From NCBI GenBank assembly GCA_003567725.1, contig PWYU01000011.1:1-48945 (forward strand): DNA of 48,945 nucleotides. Direction: 5' to 3'. Every line of letters begins with the position of its first letter. Within the stretch, counting starts at the first letter, position 1. The DNA comes from Syntrophomonadaceae bacterium. GTDB lineage: Bacteria > Bacillota > Dethiobacteria > DTU022. Of this stretch, positions 8,080 through 17,352 are shown piece after piece. Made by a program: the position numbers and the translations under genes. Below the pieces are notes generated by a model. That model had not been told where the DNA came from. It made no database searches and saw only the letters and a list, made by a program, of their open reading frames with translations.

Positions 8080-8182
8080 CCTTTCTGACTTTAACGGCAG
8101 TCTTAAATAGTAGTTATAAATATAAACTATAATAATACAAATTAACTTAACTAACTTTCGTTAAATAATTGTAAAGTCCTTC

Positions 8183-8200
8183 TAAAAAACCGGTTTTTTA
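8183..8200. other. 18-bp perfect palindrome between folC and rnfC
   Basis: TAAAAAACCGGTTTTTTA is fully self-complementary. It lies in the 230-base gap between the rnfC start and the folC stop (both genes run on the minus strand). It may be a protein-binding site upstream of rnf, or a weak folC terminator (A6-CCGG-T6). It does not match the TTGTTAA-type half-site of Rex. Confidence 0.35.
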
Positions 8201-8280
8201 ACTCTCTAATAAAAATATAATAAGTCTACTTTTTTAAAATATTCTCATCTATGTGCCTTTACAGATCATACAATAAAGAA

Positions 8281-9645
8281 TTATCTCACCAGCTGGACCC
8301 AGTAGGCCCTGGCATCACTGACGGTATAAAAAGAACCGGTTACAAGAACAAGATCATCCGGTCCGGCTTCGCTTAAAGCCTTATCCAGAGCCCTGCCGAT
8401 ATTTTCTTCAACCTCTGCTTTATCCCGGCTTAAATGAAACTGGTTTAAGGCAATAGTAAACAGCCGATCTGGATCAGCAGCCCGTGGAATAGATGCCCTG
8501 GTAAATATAACTCTCTCGGTAAGCGGAAAAATGGCAGACATCATAGCCGGAGCATCTTTATCAGCCATAATACCAAAAACCAGGATCAGGCGCCCAAATT
8601 TGAAATACTCAGGGATAGCCTGGGCCATTTGCCGCATTGCCGCCGGGTTATGAGCCCCATCCATAACTAATTTAGGATTATTATTTAAGAGCTCCAGGCG
8701 CCCGGGCCAAATGACTGCAGCCAAGCCTTGCCGAATCGCCTTTTCTTCAACATTAAATCCCTGTCCGGCAAGGAGTTCCAGCGCCGCTAATGCGGTAGCA
8801 GCATTGCAAACCTGGTAACGTCCCCTGAGAGGAATAAAAAGATCTTGATATGAACTTTTAAAACCATTGTAATTAAAGGATTGCCCCTGATCAGTAATAA
8901 TAAGGCAATTAAAAAGAGGGTTGTTGACCCTCACCACCTGATCATCATATTCTAAAGGAGCAAATAAAAAGTATAAGGGAGCTTCAAGCTCAGAAGCTTT
9001 GTTTTTAATTACGCTCAGCACTATGGGGTCATCGCTGGCAGTTAAAACCGGCACTCCCGGTTTTATAATACCTGCCTTTTCAGAAGCTACTTTTTCCACA
9101 GTATCTCCCAGCACCTCAGTATGCTCCAGGTCAACATTAGTTATAATACTCAATAGTGGGATAACGATATTGGTAGCGTCAAGGCGGCCACCCAGGCCGA
9201 CCTCCAGAACAACCAGGTCAACTTTTTGGCTGGCAAAATAAGTCATAGCAAGAACGGTAACTACTTCAAATTCAGTGGGTTGGCCGTAATGCTCATCTGA
9301 ACTTACCTCTTCCACCACCGGCCGAATCAAATCAACCAGCCTGGCCAGTTCAGCTTTACCAATATCACAACCGTCAATAGCCATGCGATTGGTAAAGGAC
9401 AGGAGGTAAGGAGAGGTATACAGGCCTATTTTATAGCCGCCCTCACTTAGAATAGCAGCAAGAATGGCAGCGGTAGATCCTTTGCCATTAGTCCCGGCTA
9501 TATGAACATAGTTGACCTGCCGATGTGGGTTGCCAAGCAGATCAAGCATGGCTGTGATCCGTTCTAATCCGGGTTTAATTCCAAAACGGCTCAGGCCGTG
9601 AATCCAATTCAGGGCTTCCTCGTAACGATTTTCATGATCCATCAC
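8281..9645 (-). CDS. folC: Dihydrofolate synthase / folylpolyglutamate synthase
   Basis: Mur-ligase-like enzyme that adds glutamate to dihydropteroate and folates using ATP. The P-loop HIAGTNGKGSTAAILAAIL is at about residues 46-64, followed by YTSPYLLSFTNRM, EFEVVTVLAMTYF, VGLGGRLDATNI (Mg/ATP site) and TNVDLEHTEVLGDTVEKVA. The C-terminal domain carries LVMDGAHNPAAM, the family signature. Length 454 residues is usual. It starts with GTG at 9645 directly after the valS stop (ATG at 9642 is the alternative), so valS-folC is one transcript, a common Bacillota arrangement. Confidence 0.96.
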   Translation of the reverse strand: MMDHENRYEEALNWIHGLSRFGIKPGLERITAMLDLLGNPHRQVNYVHIAGTNGKGSTAAILAAILSEGGYKIGLYTSPYLLSFTNRMAIDGCDIGKAELARLVDLIRPVVEEVSSDEHYGQPTEFEVVTVLAMTYFASQKVDLVVLEVGLGGRLDATNIVIPLLSIITNVDLEHTEVLGDTVEKVASEKAGIIKPGVPVLTASDDPIVLSVIKNKASELEAPLYFLFAPLEYDDQVVRVNNPLFNCLIITDQGQSFNYNGFKSSYQDLFIPLRGRYQVCNAATALAALELLAGQGFNVEEKAIRQGLAAVIWPGRLELLNNNPKLVMDGAHNPAAMRQMAQAIPEYFKFGRLILVFGIMADKDAPAMMSAIFPLTERVIFTRASIPRAADPDRLFTIALNQFHLSRDKAEVEENIGRALDKALSEAGPDDLVLVTGSFYTVSDARAYWVQLVR

Positions 9646-12330
9646 CTAGTTTAACTCCTGCAATCTTTCTTGTAATTTTTGCAGCCTCGCTTCCTGATCA
9701 TCACGTCGTGATTTTTCCCTGGCTACAACTTCAGCCGGTGCTTTTTTTAAAAAGCCTGCGCTTTTTAGTTTGCTTTCGGTCCGCTTAATTTCCGCTACCA
9801 CCTGCGTAAGCTCTTTTTGCAGGCGCGCTCTTTCTGCCTCAAAATCGATCACGCCTTCTAAAGGCAGGTATACCTCTAGATCTTCTGTGATGATCGCCGT
9901 CAGAGCCTGCTCGGGCTTTGCAGCCCCGGCATCTATGGTCAGATTGTCTACAGCAGCAAGCCGCCTGATCTGGTGACTTTCTGCATTGAGGCAGGCTGCT
10001 GACTGTTCCCCTGCCTTAACTATAACCGGGGTTTTCTGGTCGGGGGCCAGTTTAAGCTGGCTTCGTAAATTTCTAATGGCCCTGACTACTTCCTGCAACA
10101 GGTCCATCTCTTCAGATTCCCTGGGAAAATGAATTTTTTCTGAGGCTTCGGGCCAGACCGCTACAATTAGGGCCTCTTCTTTGCGATTGGGCAGCTGCTG
10201 CCAGATTTCTTCAGAAATAAAAGGCATAAAGGGATGCAAAATCCGCATGACTCCATCAATCAGATAAACCAGGATGCTGCGGGTTCGATTGCGATCTTTT
10301 TCTATATCTGCGCTTTCACCCTGCCTGTAAAGCTGATATTTACTTATTTCTAAATACCAATCACAAAAATCGTTCCACAAGTATTCATAAATCAAGCGGG
10401 CTGCTTCACCCAGCTCATATCTTTCGAACAACTCATTGACCCTTTTGATGGTTTCGTTAAAGCGGTGCAAAATCCAGCGATCGGCCCGGTTAAGATCTTT
10501 TGGTAATTGCTCAGGATCAAACTGCACCGGCTGATCTTTTTCATTTTCTATTTCTCCCAGGTTCATCAAAACAAAACGAGAGGCATTCCAGATCTTATTG
10601 GCAAAATTACGTCCTGCTTCGACGCTTTCCTGTCTGAAACGCTGATCATTACCCGGGGCCTGTCCTGTAATTAAGGTAAATCTGAGAGTATCGGCTCCAT
10701 AATTCTCAATTACATCCAGAGGATCCACTCCGTTACCCAGAGATTTGCTCATCTTGCGGCCCAGGGCATCCCGGACCAGGCCGGTTATATATACCGTACG
10801 GAAAGGAACGTCTTTCATAAAAGCAAGGCCCATAAACATCATGCGGGCAACCCAAAAGAAAATGATATCATACCCGGTTACCAGAACGCTGGTGGGATAA
10901 AAATGTTCCAGGTCAAGTGTTTTGTCGGGCCAGCCCAGTGTTGAAAAAGGCCAAAGCGCCGAACTGAACCAGGTATCAAGCACATCGGGATCCTGCTGGA
11001 GATCGCTGCTGCCGCAGGAAGGACAGCTGGCAGGATCTTCATAATCAACTATCAGCTCGCCGCACTTACAGTACCAGGCTGGAATGCGGTGCCCCCACCA
11101 AATCTGACGTGAAATGCACCAATCACGTATATTTTCCAACCAGTCATTATAAATGCGGGTAAAACGGGGAGGGACAAAATTGGTGTGCTGCTCTTTTACT
11201 GCTTCCAGGGCCGGTTCTGCCAGGGGCTTCATTTTAACAAACCACTGCCGCGATATGAGCGGCTCCACTACAGTATCGCAGCGCTGGCAGTGGCCAATGG
11301 AATGCTCATAGTCTTCAATCTTTTCAATCAATCCCAGGGCTTTTAAATCTTCTACGATTTGATTGCGGCAGTCAAACCGGTCCATTCCCTCATAAGGGCC
11401 GGCAGCAGAAGTCATCTTCGCATCTTCACCGACCACCATGATCACATCAAGGTTATGGCGTTGCCCAATGGCAAAGTCATTGGGATCATGCCCCGGTGTA
11501 ACCTTAACGGCACCGCTCCCAAAATCAGGATCAACATACCCGTCAGCTACTATTGGGATTTCCCGGTTGAGCAAAGGCAAGATTACTTTCTTGCCCACCA
11601 GCTCCCGGTAGCGCTGATCATCAGGATGCACAGCAACAGCGGTATCGCCGAGCATCGACTCGGGACGGGTGGTGGCCACGATTATTTCTTTTCCCCCTTC
11701 GGCAAGAGGGTATTTAATATGCGTAATTTTAGAGGCTTCATTTTCATGCTCTACTTCTATATCAGAAAGGGCTGTCGAGCAGCGCGAACACCAGTTAATC
11801 ATATAATCTCCGCGATATACCAGGCCCCGGTGGTAAAGATCTACAAATACTTTTCGCACCGCGCGGGAACAACCTTCATCCATTGTAAAACGTTCCCTCG
11901 ACCAGTCACATGAACATCCCAGGCGGTGGAGTTGTCCGGTAATCCGTTCATGGTAAGTGTCCTTCCAGGCCCAAACCCGCTCTAAAAATTTCTCACGGCC
12001 CAGCTTGCGGCTATCTATGCCTTCTTCAGCCAGATGTTTTTCAACCACGTTTTGGGTAGCAATCCCGGCATGATCACACCCGGGAAGCCAGAGTGTATCG
12101 TAACCCTGCATTCTGCGGCGGCGAATCAACACATCCTGGACAGTATTATTTAAAGCATGTCCCATATGTAAAGATCCGGTAACATTAGGTGGTGGAATAA
12201 CTATGGTAAAGGGGGCTTGGCTGGAATCTCCGGTAGCGCGAAAGAAATTTCCTTCTAACCAAAATTGATATCTTTCTTTTTCCACTGCGTTCGGATCATA
12301 AACCGGCGGTAGCATATTATCAGTCATCAT
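9646..12330 (-). CDS. valS: Valyl-tRNA synthetase
   Basis: Class I aminoacyl-tRNA synthetase charging tRNA-Val. Signature PPPNVTGSLHMGHALNNTVQD (HIGH motif) near residues 46-66 and KMSKSLGNGVDPLD (KMSKS) around 528. The editing (CP1) domain includes TTRPESMLGDTAVAVHP. A zinc-ribbon-like Cys group is seen at CKCGELIVDY and CPSCGSSD. The C-terminal coiled coil (about 830-894, rich in Glu/Arg/Lys) is the tRNA-binding arm of ValRS. 894 residues is normal. No T-box leader is seen in the 138 bases upstream, although many Bacillota valS genes have one. Confidence 0.97.
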   Translation of the reverse strand: MMTDNMLPPVYDPNAVEKERYQFWLEGNFFRATGDSSQAPFTIVIPPPNVTGSLHMGHALNNTVQDVLIRRRRMQGYDTLWLPGCDHAGIATQNVVEKHLAEEGIDSRKLGREKFLERVWAWKDTYHERITGQLHRLGCSCDWSRERFTMDEGCSRAVRKVFVDLYHRGLVYRGDYMINWCSRCSTALSDIEVEHENEASKITHIKYPLAEGGKEIIVATTRPESMLGDTAVAVHPDDQRYRELVGKKVILPLLNREIPIVADGYVDPDFGSGAVKVTPGHDPNDFAIGQRHNLDVIMVVGEDAKMTSAAGPYEGMDRFDCRNQIVEDLKALGLIEKIEDYEHSIGHCQRCDTVVEPLISRQWFVKMKPLAEPALEAVKEQHTNFVPPRFTRIYNDWLENIRDWCISRQIWWGHRIPAWYCKCGELIVDYEDPASCPSCGSSDLQQDPDVLDTWFSSALWPFSTLGWPDKTLDLEHFYPTSVLVTGYDIIFFWVARMMFMGLAFMKDVPFRTVYITGLVRDALGRKMSKSLGNGVDPLDVIENYGADTLRFTLITGQAPGNDQRFRQESVEAGRNFANKIWNASRFVLMNLGEIENEKDQPVQFDPEQLPKDLNRADRWILHRFNETIKRVNELFERYELGEAARLIYEYLWNDFCDWYLEISKYQLYRQGESADIEKDRNRTRSILVYLIDGVMRILHPFMPFISEEIWQQLPNRKEEALIVAVWPEASEKIHFPRESEEMDLLQEVVRAIRNLRSQLKLAPDQKTPVIVKAGEQSAACLNAESHQIRRLAAVDNLTIDAGAAKPEQALTAIITEDLEVYLPLEGVIDFEAERARLQKELTQVVAEIKRTESKLKSAGFLKKAPAEVVAREKSRRDDQEARLQKLQERLQELN

Positions 12331-12468
12331 ATCACCCCAAATTATCTGACAGTTAGAAACAGTAACGGCAAGTTATCTTTATAAGTTGCTGCTTTTTTAT
12401 TACAGCATTATAAATATTATTATTTAAAGCCATGAAAGTCAATCCTGGCAAAGCTTAAAACCCTTGAT

Positions 12469-12804
12469 TCAGGCAAATTTTGATAAGTTGGAAGATTGCA
12501 AGGTTTGTTCAGACAAATAATATTTTCCATCTTCTGTTTCACGAATGATGGCCAGTTGAAACATTGAATCAAATATATAAGGCTTATAATCACGCATTTT
12601 AAAGAGGCCATCTGTAAACCTGGTTTCAGCAGAGCTTTTCAATCCCAGTTCAGATTTTGTTTTAGCATTAGCAGGATCCAGAGCATCTTTTTCCCTGAAA
12701 GTTTTTATTACCCGTCTGATGGCGCGGTTCATAAAAAAACGCAGTATCAAAGCACCGAAAGCGATCATAGCAGCTATAAGCAAAAGAAAAAATAGATATT
12801 GCAA
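12469..12804 (-). CDS. Small membrane-anchored protein of unknown function
   Basis: 111 residues, not recognised. Residues 1-27 (YLFFLLLIAAMIAFGALIL) form one membrane helix followed by basic residues (RFFMNRAIRRVIKTFR), so the remainder should be cytosolic. The soluble part has LDPANAKTKSELGLK and ends with YLSEQTLQSS; the latter half could be a small winged-helix-like fold, but this is a guess. The start is TTG at 12804 with GAGAGGTGAT upstream. It sits before valS on the same strand with a 138-base gap. Confidence 0.65.
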   Translation of the reverse strand: MQYLFFLLLIAAMIAFGALILRFFMNRAIRRVIKTFREKDALDPANAKTKSELGLKSSAETRFTDGLFKMRDYKPYIFDSMFQLAIIRETEDGKYYLSEQTLQSSNLSKFA

Positions 12805-13015
12805 GTTTTAAAATCACCTCTCCAATACAACTTCCAGCATTAGCCTTTAAAGGGGCTATTTTACCAGAGCGGTAAATAAACAATCATCGGTGTTAAAAAG
12901 GCAGCTGTTTTATATTAATAAGCTTAAAGCGGTTCCTTATAAGCCGGGATGAAAAGCCTTTTTGACTGGTAGAAGATAATCAAACAAACATCATTAGCGC
13001 TTTATTGAGCAACCC

Positions 13016-13600
13016 TTATTGGGGGGTTTGAGCTGATTCTTCCATACCTTGTCCGGAGCCCTGCTCATACAAACGATACCCCAGATCAAAAGCCTGTTGA
13101 TTAAGCTCCCCGCTTCCTTTGGGAGCTAATTCGAAAATGCTTTCTCGGAAAATATCTCTGTCTATTAGATTGGTAGCAGCATTAAGGACCCCTAAAGCCA
13201 GCATGTTGGCGACCACTTCTTTGCCAATTTTTTCTTTAGCCATTCTGGTGATTGGGTAACTCTTAACCTTATATTCATCCCGGAAAGGTCCGCTGACAAA
13301 AGTAGAATCAACTATAACCACACATTCCCCGACTTTTTTGATCTTGGGTAAAAATTTGTTAAATGAAGCTTGATTTAAACAAAGCAAAACCGTTGGATTA
13401 ACAACCTTGGGATATTCAATTGTATCGATATCAATAATAACCCCGGCCATACTGGCCCCTCCACGGGCTTCCGGCCCATAAGACTGGGTTTGAACTACGT
13501 TTTTATTATCATTAACCGCAGCTTGGGCCAGGACTATGGAAGCCAGAATTAACCCCTGTCCGCCAGCACCGGTCAGTAAAATCTCTTGCCTGTTTCCCAA
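13016..13600 (-). CDS. korC: 2-oxoacid:ferredoxin oxidoreductase, gamma subunit
   Basis: Gamma-domain protein (194 residues) of the pyruvate/2-oxoglutarate ferredoxin oxidoreductase superfamily. TGAGGQGLILASIVLAQAA is the N-terminal signature and TQSYGPEARGGASMAGVII the second. It is the last gene of korD-A-B-C, 18 bases after korB. The enzyme oxidatively decarboxylates a 2-oxoacid to an acyl-CoA and reduces ferredoxin. The subunit pattern fits 2-oxoglutarate best, but branched-chain or other 2-oxoacids cannot be excluded. Confidence 0.9.
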   Translation of the reverse strand: MGNRQEILLTGAGGQGLILASIVLAQAAVNDNKNVVQTQSYGPEARGGASMAGVIIDIDTIEYPKVVNPTVLLCLNQASFNKFLPKIKKVGECVVIVDSTFVSGPFRDEYKVKSYPITRMAKEKIGKEVVANMLALGVLNAATNLIDRDIFRESIFELAPKGSGELNQQAFDLGYRLYEQGSGQGMEESAQTPQ

Positions 13601-13617
13601 CTAAATTCCCTCCGCTT

Positions 13618-14454
13618 TTAGCCGTCGTTCCTTACAGGAATACTTTTCCCGATAGAATTATAGTATTCGGCGGCATATTCAGGAATATCTTCAGCAAATA
13701 TAACACCGGTAATTGTTTTACCTTCCAGCTCTGACTGCTCTTTCCTGGAAGCACGTTCCATAGAAATACTGTTTTCCTTCATATCTTTCAACATATCTAC
13801 AGCACCGCCCAGCTTATTCCTCCTACCGTAAGCTATAGGGCAGGGTGAAAGGGCTTCGACTACAGAAAAACCTTTATGGTTTGCAGCCCTCGCTATAAGC
13901 TGTTCCAATTGTCTTGGTTGAGCCGCATTTCCCCTGGCCCCGAAAGTAGCGCCGGCTCCTCTGGCTAAATCAAGAAGGTTAAACGCCCTTTCCAGTGTCC
14001 CTCGAGGAGCGGTTGTCGCTTTTTTACCACCCGGGGTAAGAGGTGAATGCTGTCCGCCCGTCATTCCATAGATATGGTTGTTAACCACAATAGCATTTAA
14101 ATCAATATTTCTTCTGGCAGAATGAATAAAATGATTGCCTCCTATAGCGCTGCAATCACCGTCTCCCATAATAACAAATAAGATTAACTCTGGCCTGGCC
14201 ATTTTTAATCCGGTAGCAAAAGCCAGGGCTCGGCCATGGGTTGTATGCAAAGTGTTAAAATTTAAATAACCGGCCGCCCTGGAAGAACAGCCTATACCGG
14301 AAACAATTACCACATCACGCTGTTCATAATCAGCCCTTTCAATAGCCCTGACCAGGGCAGCGGTTACTATTCCGTTTCCACAACCTGGACACCATATATG
14401 AGGCAACTTCTTTGTTCTTAAAAAATCTTTTGTTAGCTGTTCTATGATAGCCAC
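13618..14454 (-). CDS. korB: 2-oxoacid:ferredoxin oxidoreductase, beta (thiamine diphosphate) subunit
   Basis: 278-residue beta subunit carrying thiamine diphosphate. HIWCPGCGNGIVTAALVRAI and SGIGCSSRAAGYLNF hold the conserved Cys that ligate the proximal cluster; MGDGDCSAIGGNHFIHSARR is the diphosphate/Mg motif. NNHIYGMTGGQHSPLTP is characteristic of KorB-like proteins. It overlaps the end of korA by 13 bases. Confidence 0.93.
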   Translation of the reverse strand: MAIIEQLTKDFLRTKKLPHIWCPGCGNGIVTAALVRAIERADYEQRDVVIVSGIGCSSRAAGYLNFNTLHTTHGRALAFATGLKMARPELILFVIMGDGDCSAIGGNHFIHSARRNIDLNAIVVNNHIYGMTGGQHSPLTPGGKKATTAPRGTLERAFNLLDLARGAGATFGARGNAAQPRQLEQLIARAANHKGFSVVEALSPCPIAYGRRNKLGGAVDMLKDMKENSISMERASRKEQSELEGKTITGVIFAEDIPEYAAEYYNSIGKSIPVRNDG

Positions 14455-15572
14455 CTCCCCATTAACTCAGAAATTTGATCAGGACTGATCATCTCACCAT
14501 CATAACGGTTTAGAGGAACAACTTCAGCTTCATCTTTAACATGCCGTTCCACTTCACCAACAATCTGCCCCATATTCATTTCAGGAACAATGATTACATC
14601 CGCTTTCCTGGCCACTTCTCGAACCTCTTTGTCAGGAAAAGGCCACAGCGTTTGCAGGCTGAGCAATCCAACTGGCATCCGATTATTCCAGTACGCTTTT
14701 TTAACTACGGCACGGGCCGATCGCACGGTGCAACCATAAGTAATTATTACAACCCGGGGTTCTTTATGGCCGATATAGTTTGTTAAGACTACTTCATCAC
14801 GATATTTTAATAATTTTTCATGAATCCGATCTAAAGAACGCTCAACCTGAGGCGGATCACCGGTAGGAAAGCCATACTGGTCATGAAACAATCCGGTTAC
14901 ATGATAATAATGTCCAAAACCAAAAGGAACCAGTGGAGCAAGCCCTTTATCGTCGTAAGGCTTCCAATCAGCAGGAACATTATCGCTGGCTTTTTCCACC
15001 ATCAATTTACTATCTTTAGGGATCGTAACTTTTTCCCTCATGTGGCCTACCACTTCATCAAGAAGTAAAATAACCGGCTGCCTCAGTTTTTGACTTAAAT
15101 TAACAGCAGCTATAGTGAGGTAATAGGTTTCGTAAACAGAAGCAGGAGAAAAGACAATAACGGGATGATCGCCATGGGTACCCCACCGGGCCTGCATCAC
15201 ATCTCCTTGAGAAGGAGCAGTAGGAACTCCGGTACTGGGGCCCATGCGCTGAACATTTACTATCACACACGGTATTTCAGCCATAATGGCATAACCGATA
15301 TTTTCCTGTTTCAATGAAAACCCCGGCCCGCTGGTAGCAGTAAGAGTTCTCATGCCGCCAATAGAAGCTCCGATAACAGCTGCCATACTGGCTATTTCAT
15401 CTTCCATCTGAATAAAAACTCCCCCTATATCAGGCAACCTGGCCGCCATTTTTTCGGCCACCTCAGTAGAAGGAGTTATTGGGTATCCAGCATAAAAACG
15501 AACGCCTGCGCTGATCGCACCTTCAGCACATGCTTCATTTCCTTGCATTAAAACCGGTTTCGTCTCCGGCAT
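14442..15572 (-). CDS. korA: 2-oxoacid:ferredoxin oxidoreductase, alpha subunit
   Basis: 376-residue alpha subunit. GNEACAEGAISAGVRFYAGY followed by PITPSTEVAE is the pyrimidine-binding start of the family; TATSGPGFSLKQENIGYAIM and GPSTGVPTAPSQGDVMQARW are further signatures. The C-terminal part has the transketolase-C-like fold with VVIITYGCTVRSARAV. It begins inside the end of korD (38-base overlap in another frame) behind GAGGAGG. No gamma fusion is present, since korC is separate. Confidence 0.93.
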   Translation of the reverse strand: MPETKPVLMQGNEACAEGAISAGVRFYAGYPITPSTEVAEKMAARLPDIGGVFIQMEDEIASMAAVIGASIGGMRTLTATSGPGFSLKQENIGYAIMAEIPCVIVNVQRMGPSTGVPTAPSQGDVMQARWGTHGDHPVIVFSPASVYETYYLTIAAVNLSQKLRQPVILLLDEVVGHMREKVTIPKDSKLMVEKASDNVPADWKPYDDKGLAPLVPFGFGHYYHVTGLFHDQYGFPTGDPPQVERSLDRIHEKLLKYRDEVVLTNYIGHKEPRVVIITYGCTVRSARAVVKKAYWNNRMPVGLLSLQTLWPFPDKEVREVARKADVIIVPEMNMGQIVGEVERHVKDEAEVVPLNRYDGEMISPDQISELMGRWLS

Positions 15573-15795
15573 TTGGTGAAAGCCTCCTCTTGATCAACGA
15601 AATTGCAAAGTCTGGACAAAAAGTTTCACAGATGCCACATTTTGTACATTTTTCCTTATCTTTTATTGCTTTTCCCTTTTCATCCAAAAAAAGAGCTTCC
15701 TTCGGACAGAAAGCTACACAAATACCGCACCCTTTACACCACTCTTTTTTTATAACAAGGTCTGAAATAAAATCATCCTGATTAGCCTGCACCAA
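15535..15795 (-). CDS. korD: 2-oxoacid:ferredoxin oxidoreductase, delta (2[4Fe-4S]) subunit
   Basis: 86-residue ferredoxin-like subunit with two [4Fe-4S] motifs, CKGCGICVAFCP and CTKCGICETFCP. It passes electrons from the enzyme to free ferredoxin. The start is TTG at 15795, ten bases after AAGGAGG; a GTG follows immediately. It is the first gene of the kor operon, about 260 bases downstream of the glutamate dehydrogenase stop. Confidence 0.92.
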   Translation of the reverse strand: MVQANQDDFISDLVIKKEWCKGCGICVAFCPKEALFLDEKGKAIKDKEKCTKCGICETFCPDFAISLIKRRLSPNAGDETGFNARK

Positions 15796-15964
15796 AAAAC
15801 AATTTCCTCCTTTTAGATAAAAGCTGGCATTTTTCTATAATAGATAGTTTTTTAAAAGCTTAGATCCCTTTTGCTATAAATAACAATGACATGCTACAGA
15901 TCACTGCTTATGGTAAACATATTTAACTATAACTTATAATTATCTGAAATAATTAGCAAATCTC

Positions 15965-16014
15965 CGGTTGAAGCAGAGGCGAGCCTTAAGCCCTCCCCTG
16001 CTCCAAATAACCGT
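15965..16014 (-). other. Imperfect long hairpin between gdh and korD
   Basis: CGGTT and AACCG arms enclose AGCAG/CTGCT arms and further partly paired bases, giving a stem interrupted by mismatches and bulges. It lies 45 bases after the dehydrogenase stop and about 170 before korD. No U-run follows on the minus strand, so it is either a processing or attenuation structure or a poor terminator. The remaining gap up to 15796 is AT-rich, with AAAAGGAGG in front of korD and no other visible gene. Confidence 0.35.
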
Positions 16015-16059
16015 TAATTGATCACAATTTCTTAGTTATATTCGCCAAAGCTAACTTTT

Positions 16060-17352
16060 TTACCTATGCATACCATTATGCAGCCAGCCCCGATACTGCA
16101 TTGCTTCAGCAAGCCGATTGATAGAATACATATAAGCGCCGGTCCGCATGTCAGAATCGACACATTTTTCACAGAAATAATTGTAAACGCTGTTAAAAGC
16201 ACTAACCATTTTATCTTCTAAGTGAGTATTAACCGTATTTAGATCCCAGCTAAAACCGTAATTGTTCTGGACCCACTCAAAATAGGAAACGGTAACCCCG
16301 CCGCTGTTGGAAAGAATATCAGGAACTACCAGGACATTCTTTTCTTTAAGAATTTTGTCTGCCTCTGGAGTTGTCGGTCCGTTTGCCGCTTCCACTATAA
16401 CTTTTGCCCTGATAGAATCAGCATTACTGCCGGTAATCTGGTTTTCAAGGGCAGCGGGAATAAGAATATCGCAATCCAGGGTCAAAAGATCTGTGTTACT
16501 GATCGGTTCAGCATCCGGAAAATCCTTTATATATCCGGTTTCCTTAACATGAGCAATCAGCTTCTCCACATTGATACCATCTTTATTGAAGAGGGCGCCG
16601 CTAATATCGCCCACCCCTATGATCGGGCATCCTTCTTCAGAAAACAATTTGGCAGCATTACTGCCCACGTTACCAAAACCTTGAATCACAATCCTGCTCT
16701 TCTGAAGGGGAATTTTGTAAGCCTTGGCCGCTTCCCTGGTTACAAAAAAACAACCGCGCCCGGTTGCTTCATTCCTGCCGACACAACCACCAACAGCCAA
16801 AGGTTTTCCTGTAACCACACCAAATGAAGGTTCACGCACATTAGCGCTGTATTCATCGGCCATCCAGGCCATTACCTGGGCATCGGTAAAAAGATCCGGA
16901 GCGGGAATATCGATTTCGGGGCCAAGGATTGTACCTAGAGATCTCACATAACTTCTTGTCAGGCGCTCCCTTTCTCTATCGCTCATTTTTAAAGGATCGC
17001 AAACGACTGCTCCTTTAGCTCCTCCAAAAGGCACTCCAACCAGGGAACACTTTAAAGTCATCCACATTGAAAGGGCCTTGAGGCTATCTGCTGTTACATC
17101 CCAGTGATAACGGAGGCCACCTTTAAAAGGGCCATAAACATTGTTATGCTGGGAACGATAACCAGTATATACTTTTGTCGTACCATCATCCATTTCTACC
17201 GGGATGGCAACTTCAACAAAACGCATTGGAGTTTTTAAGTGTTCATAAACATCGGTAGACAGCTCCGCAAAATCTATAGCCTGCTTTATCATATCAAGGG
17301 TTGAATTCAAAATATTATCTTCTTTTTTTGTTTTACTCACTTCTGACAACAT
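16060..17352 (-). CDS. gdhA: Glutamate dehydrogenase (Glu/Leu/Phe/Val dehydrogenase family)
   Basis: 430-residue enzyme interconverting glutamate with 2-oxoglutarate plus ammonia. KVYTGYRSQHNNVYGPFKGGLRYH contains the glutamate-site Lys region; LKCSLVGVPFGGAKGAVVCDP the catalytic Lys region; GPEIDIPAPDLFTDAQVMAW follows. The nucleotide-binding domain has VIQGFGNVGSNAAKLF. The sequence GGCVGRNEATGRG replaces the commoner GGSxGRxxATGxG. Length and spacing fit the RocG/GudB-type hexameric enzymes. AAAGGAGGACAATTA precedes the ATG. With kor directly downstream on the same strand, the product 2-oxoglutarate could be taken on to succinyl-CoA. Confidence 0.93.
   Translation of the reverse strand: MLSEVSKTKKEDNILNSTLDMIKQAIDFAELSTDVYEHLKTPMRFVEVAIPVEMDDGTTKVYTGYRSQHNNVYGPFKGGLRYHWDVTADSLKALSMWMTLKCSLVGVPFGGAKGAVVCDPLKMSDRERERLTRSYVRSLGTILGPEIDIPAPDLFTDAQVMAWMADEYSANVREPSFGVVTGKPLAVGGCVGRNEATGRGCFFVTREAAKAYKIPLQKSRIVIQGFGNVGSNAAKLFSEEGCPIIGVGDISGALFNKDGINVEKLIAHVKETGYIKDFPDAEPISNTDLLTLDCDILIPAALENQITGSNADSIRAKVIVEAANGPTTPEADKILKEKNVLVVPDILSNSGGVTVSYFEWVQNNYGFSWDLNTVNTHLEDKMVSAFNSVYNYFCEKCVDSDMRTGAYMYSINRLAEAMQYRGWLHNGMHR

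Noticed and set aside
8183-8200. Rex redox-sensor site before rnf
   Set aside because: The palindrome lacks the TTGTTAA/TTAACAA half-sites of Rex.
11359-11913. 184-codon plus-strand frame inside valS
   Set aside because: It lies wholly opposite a strongly conserved valS region and has no recognisable protein features or ribosome site.
12331-12468. Possible T-box leader of valS
   Set aside because: No GGTGGNACCGCG element or terminator/antiterminator pair is visible in the 138 bases upstream.
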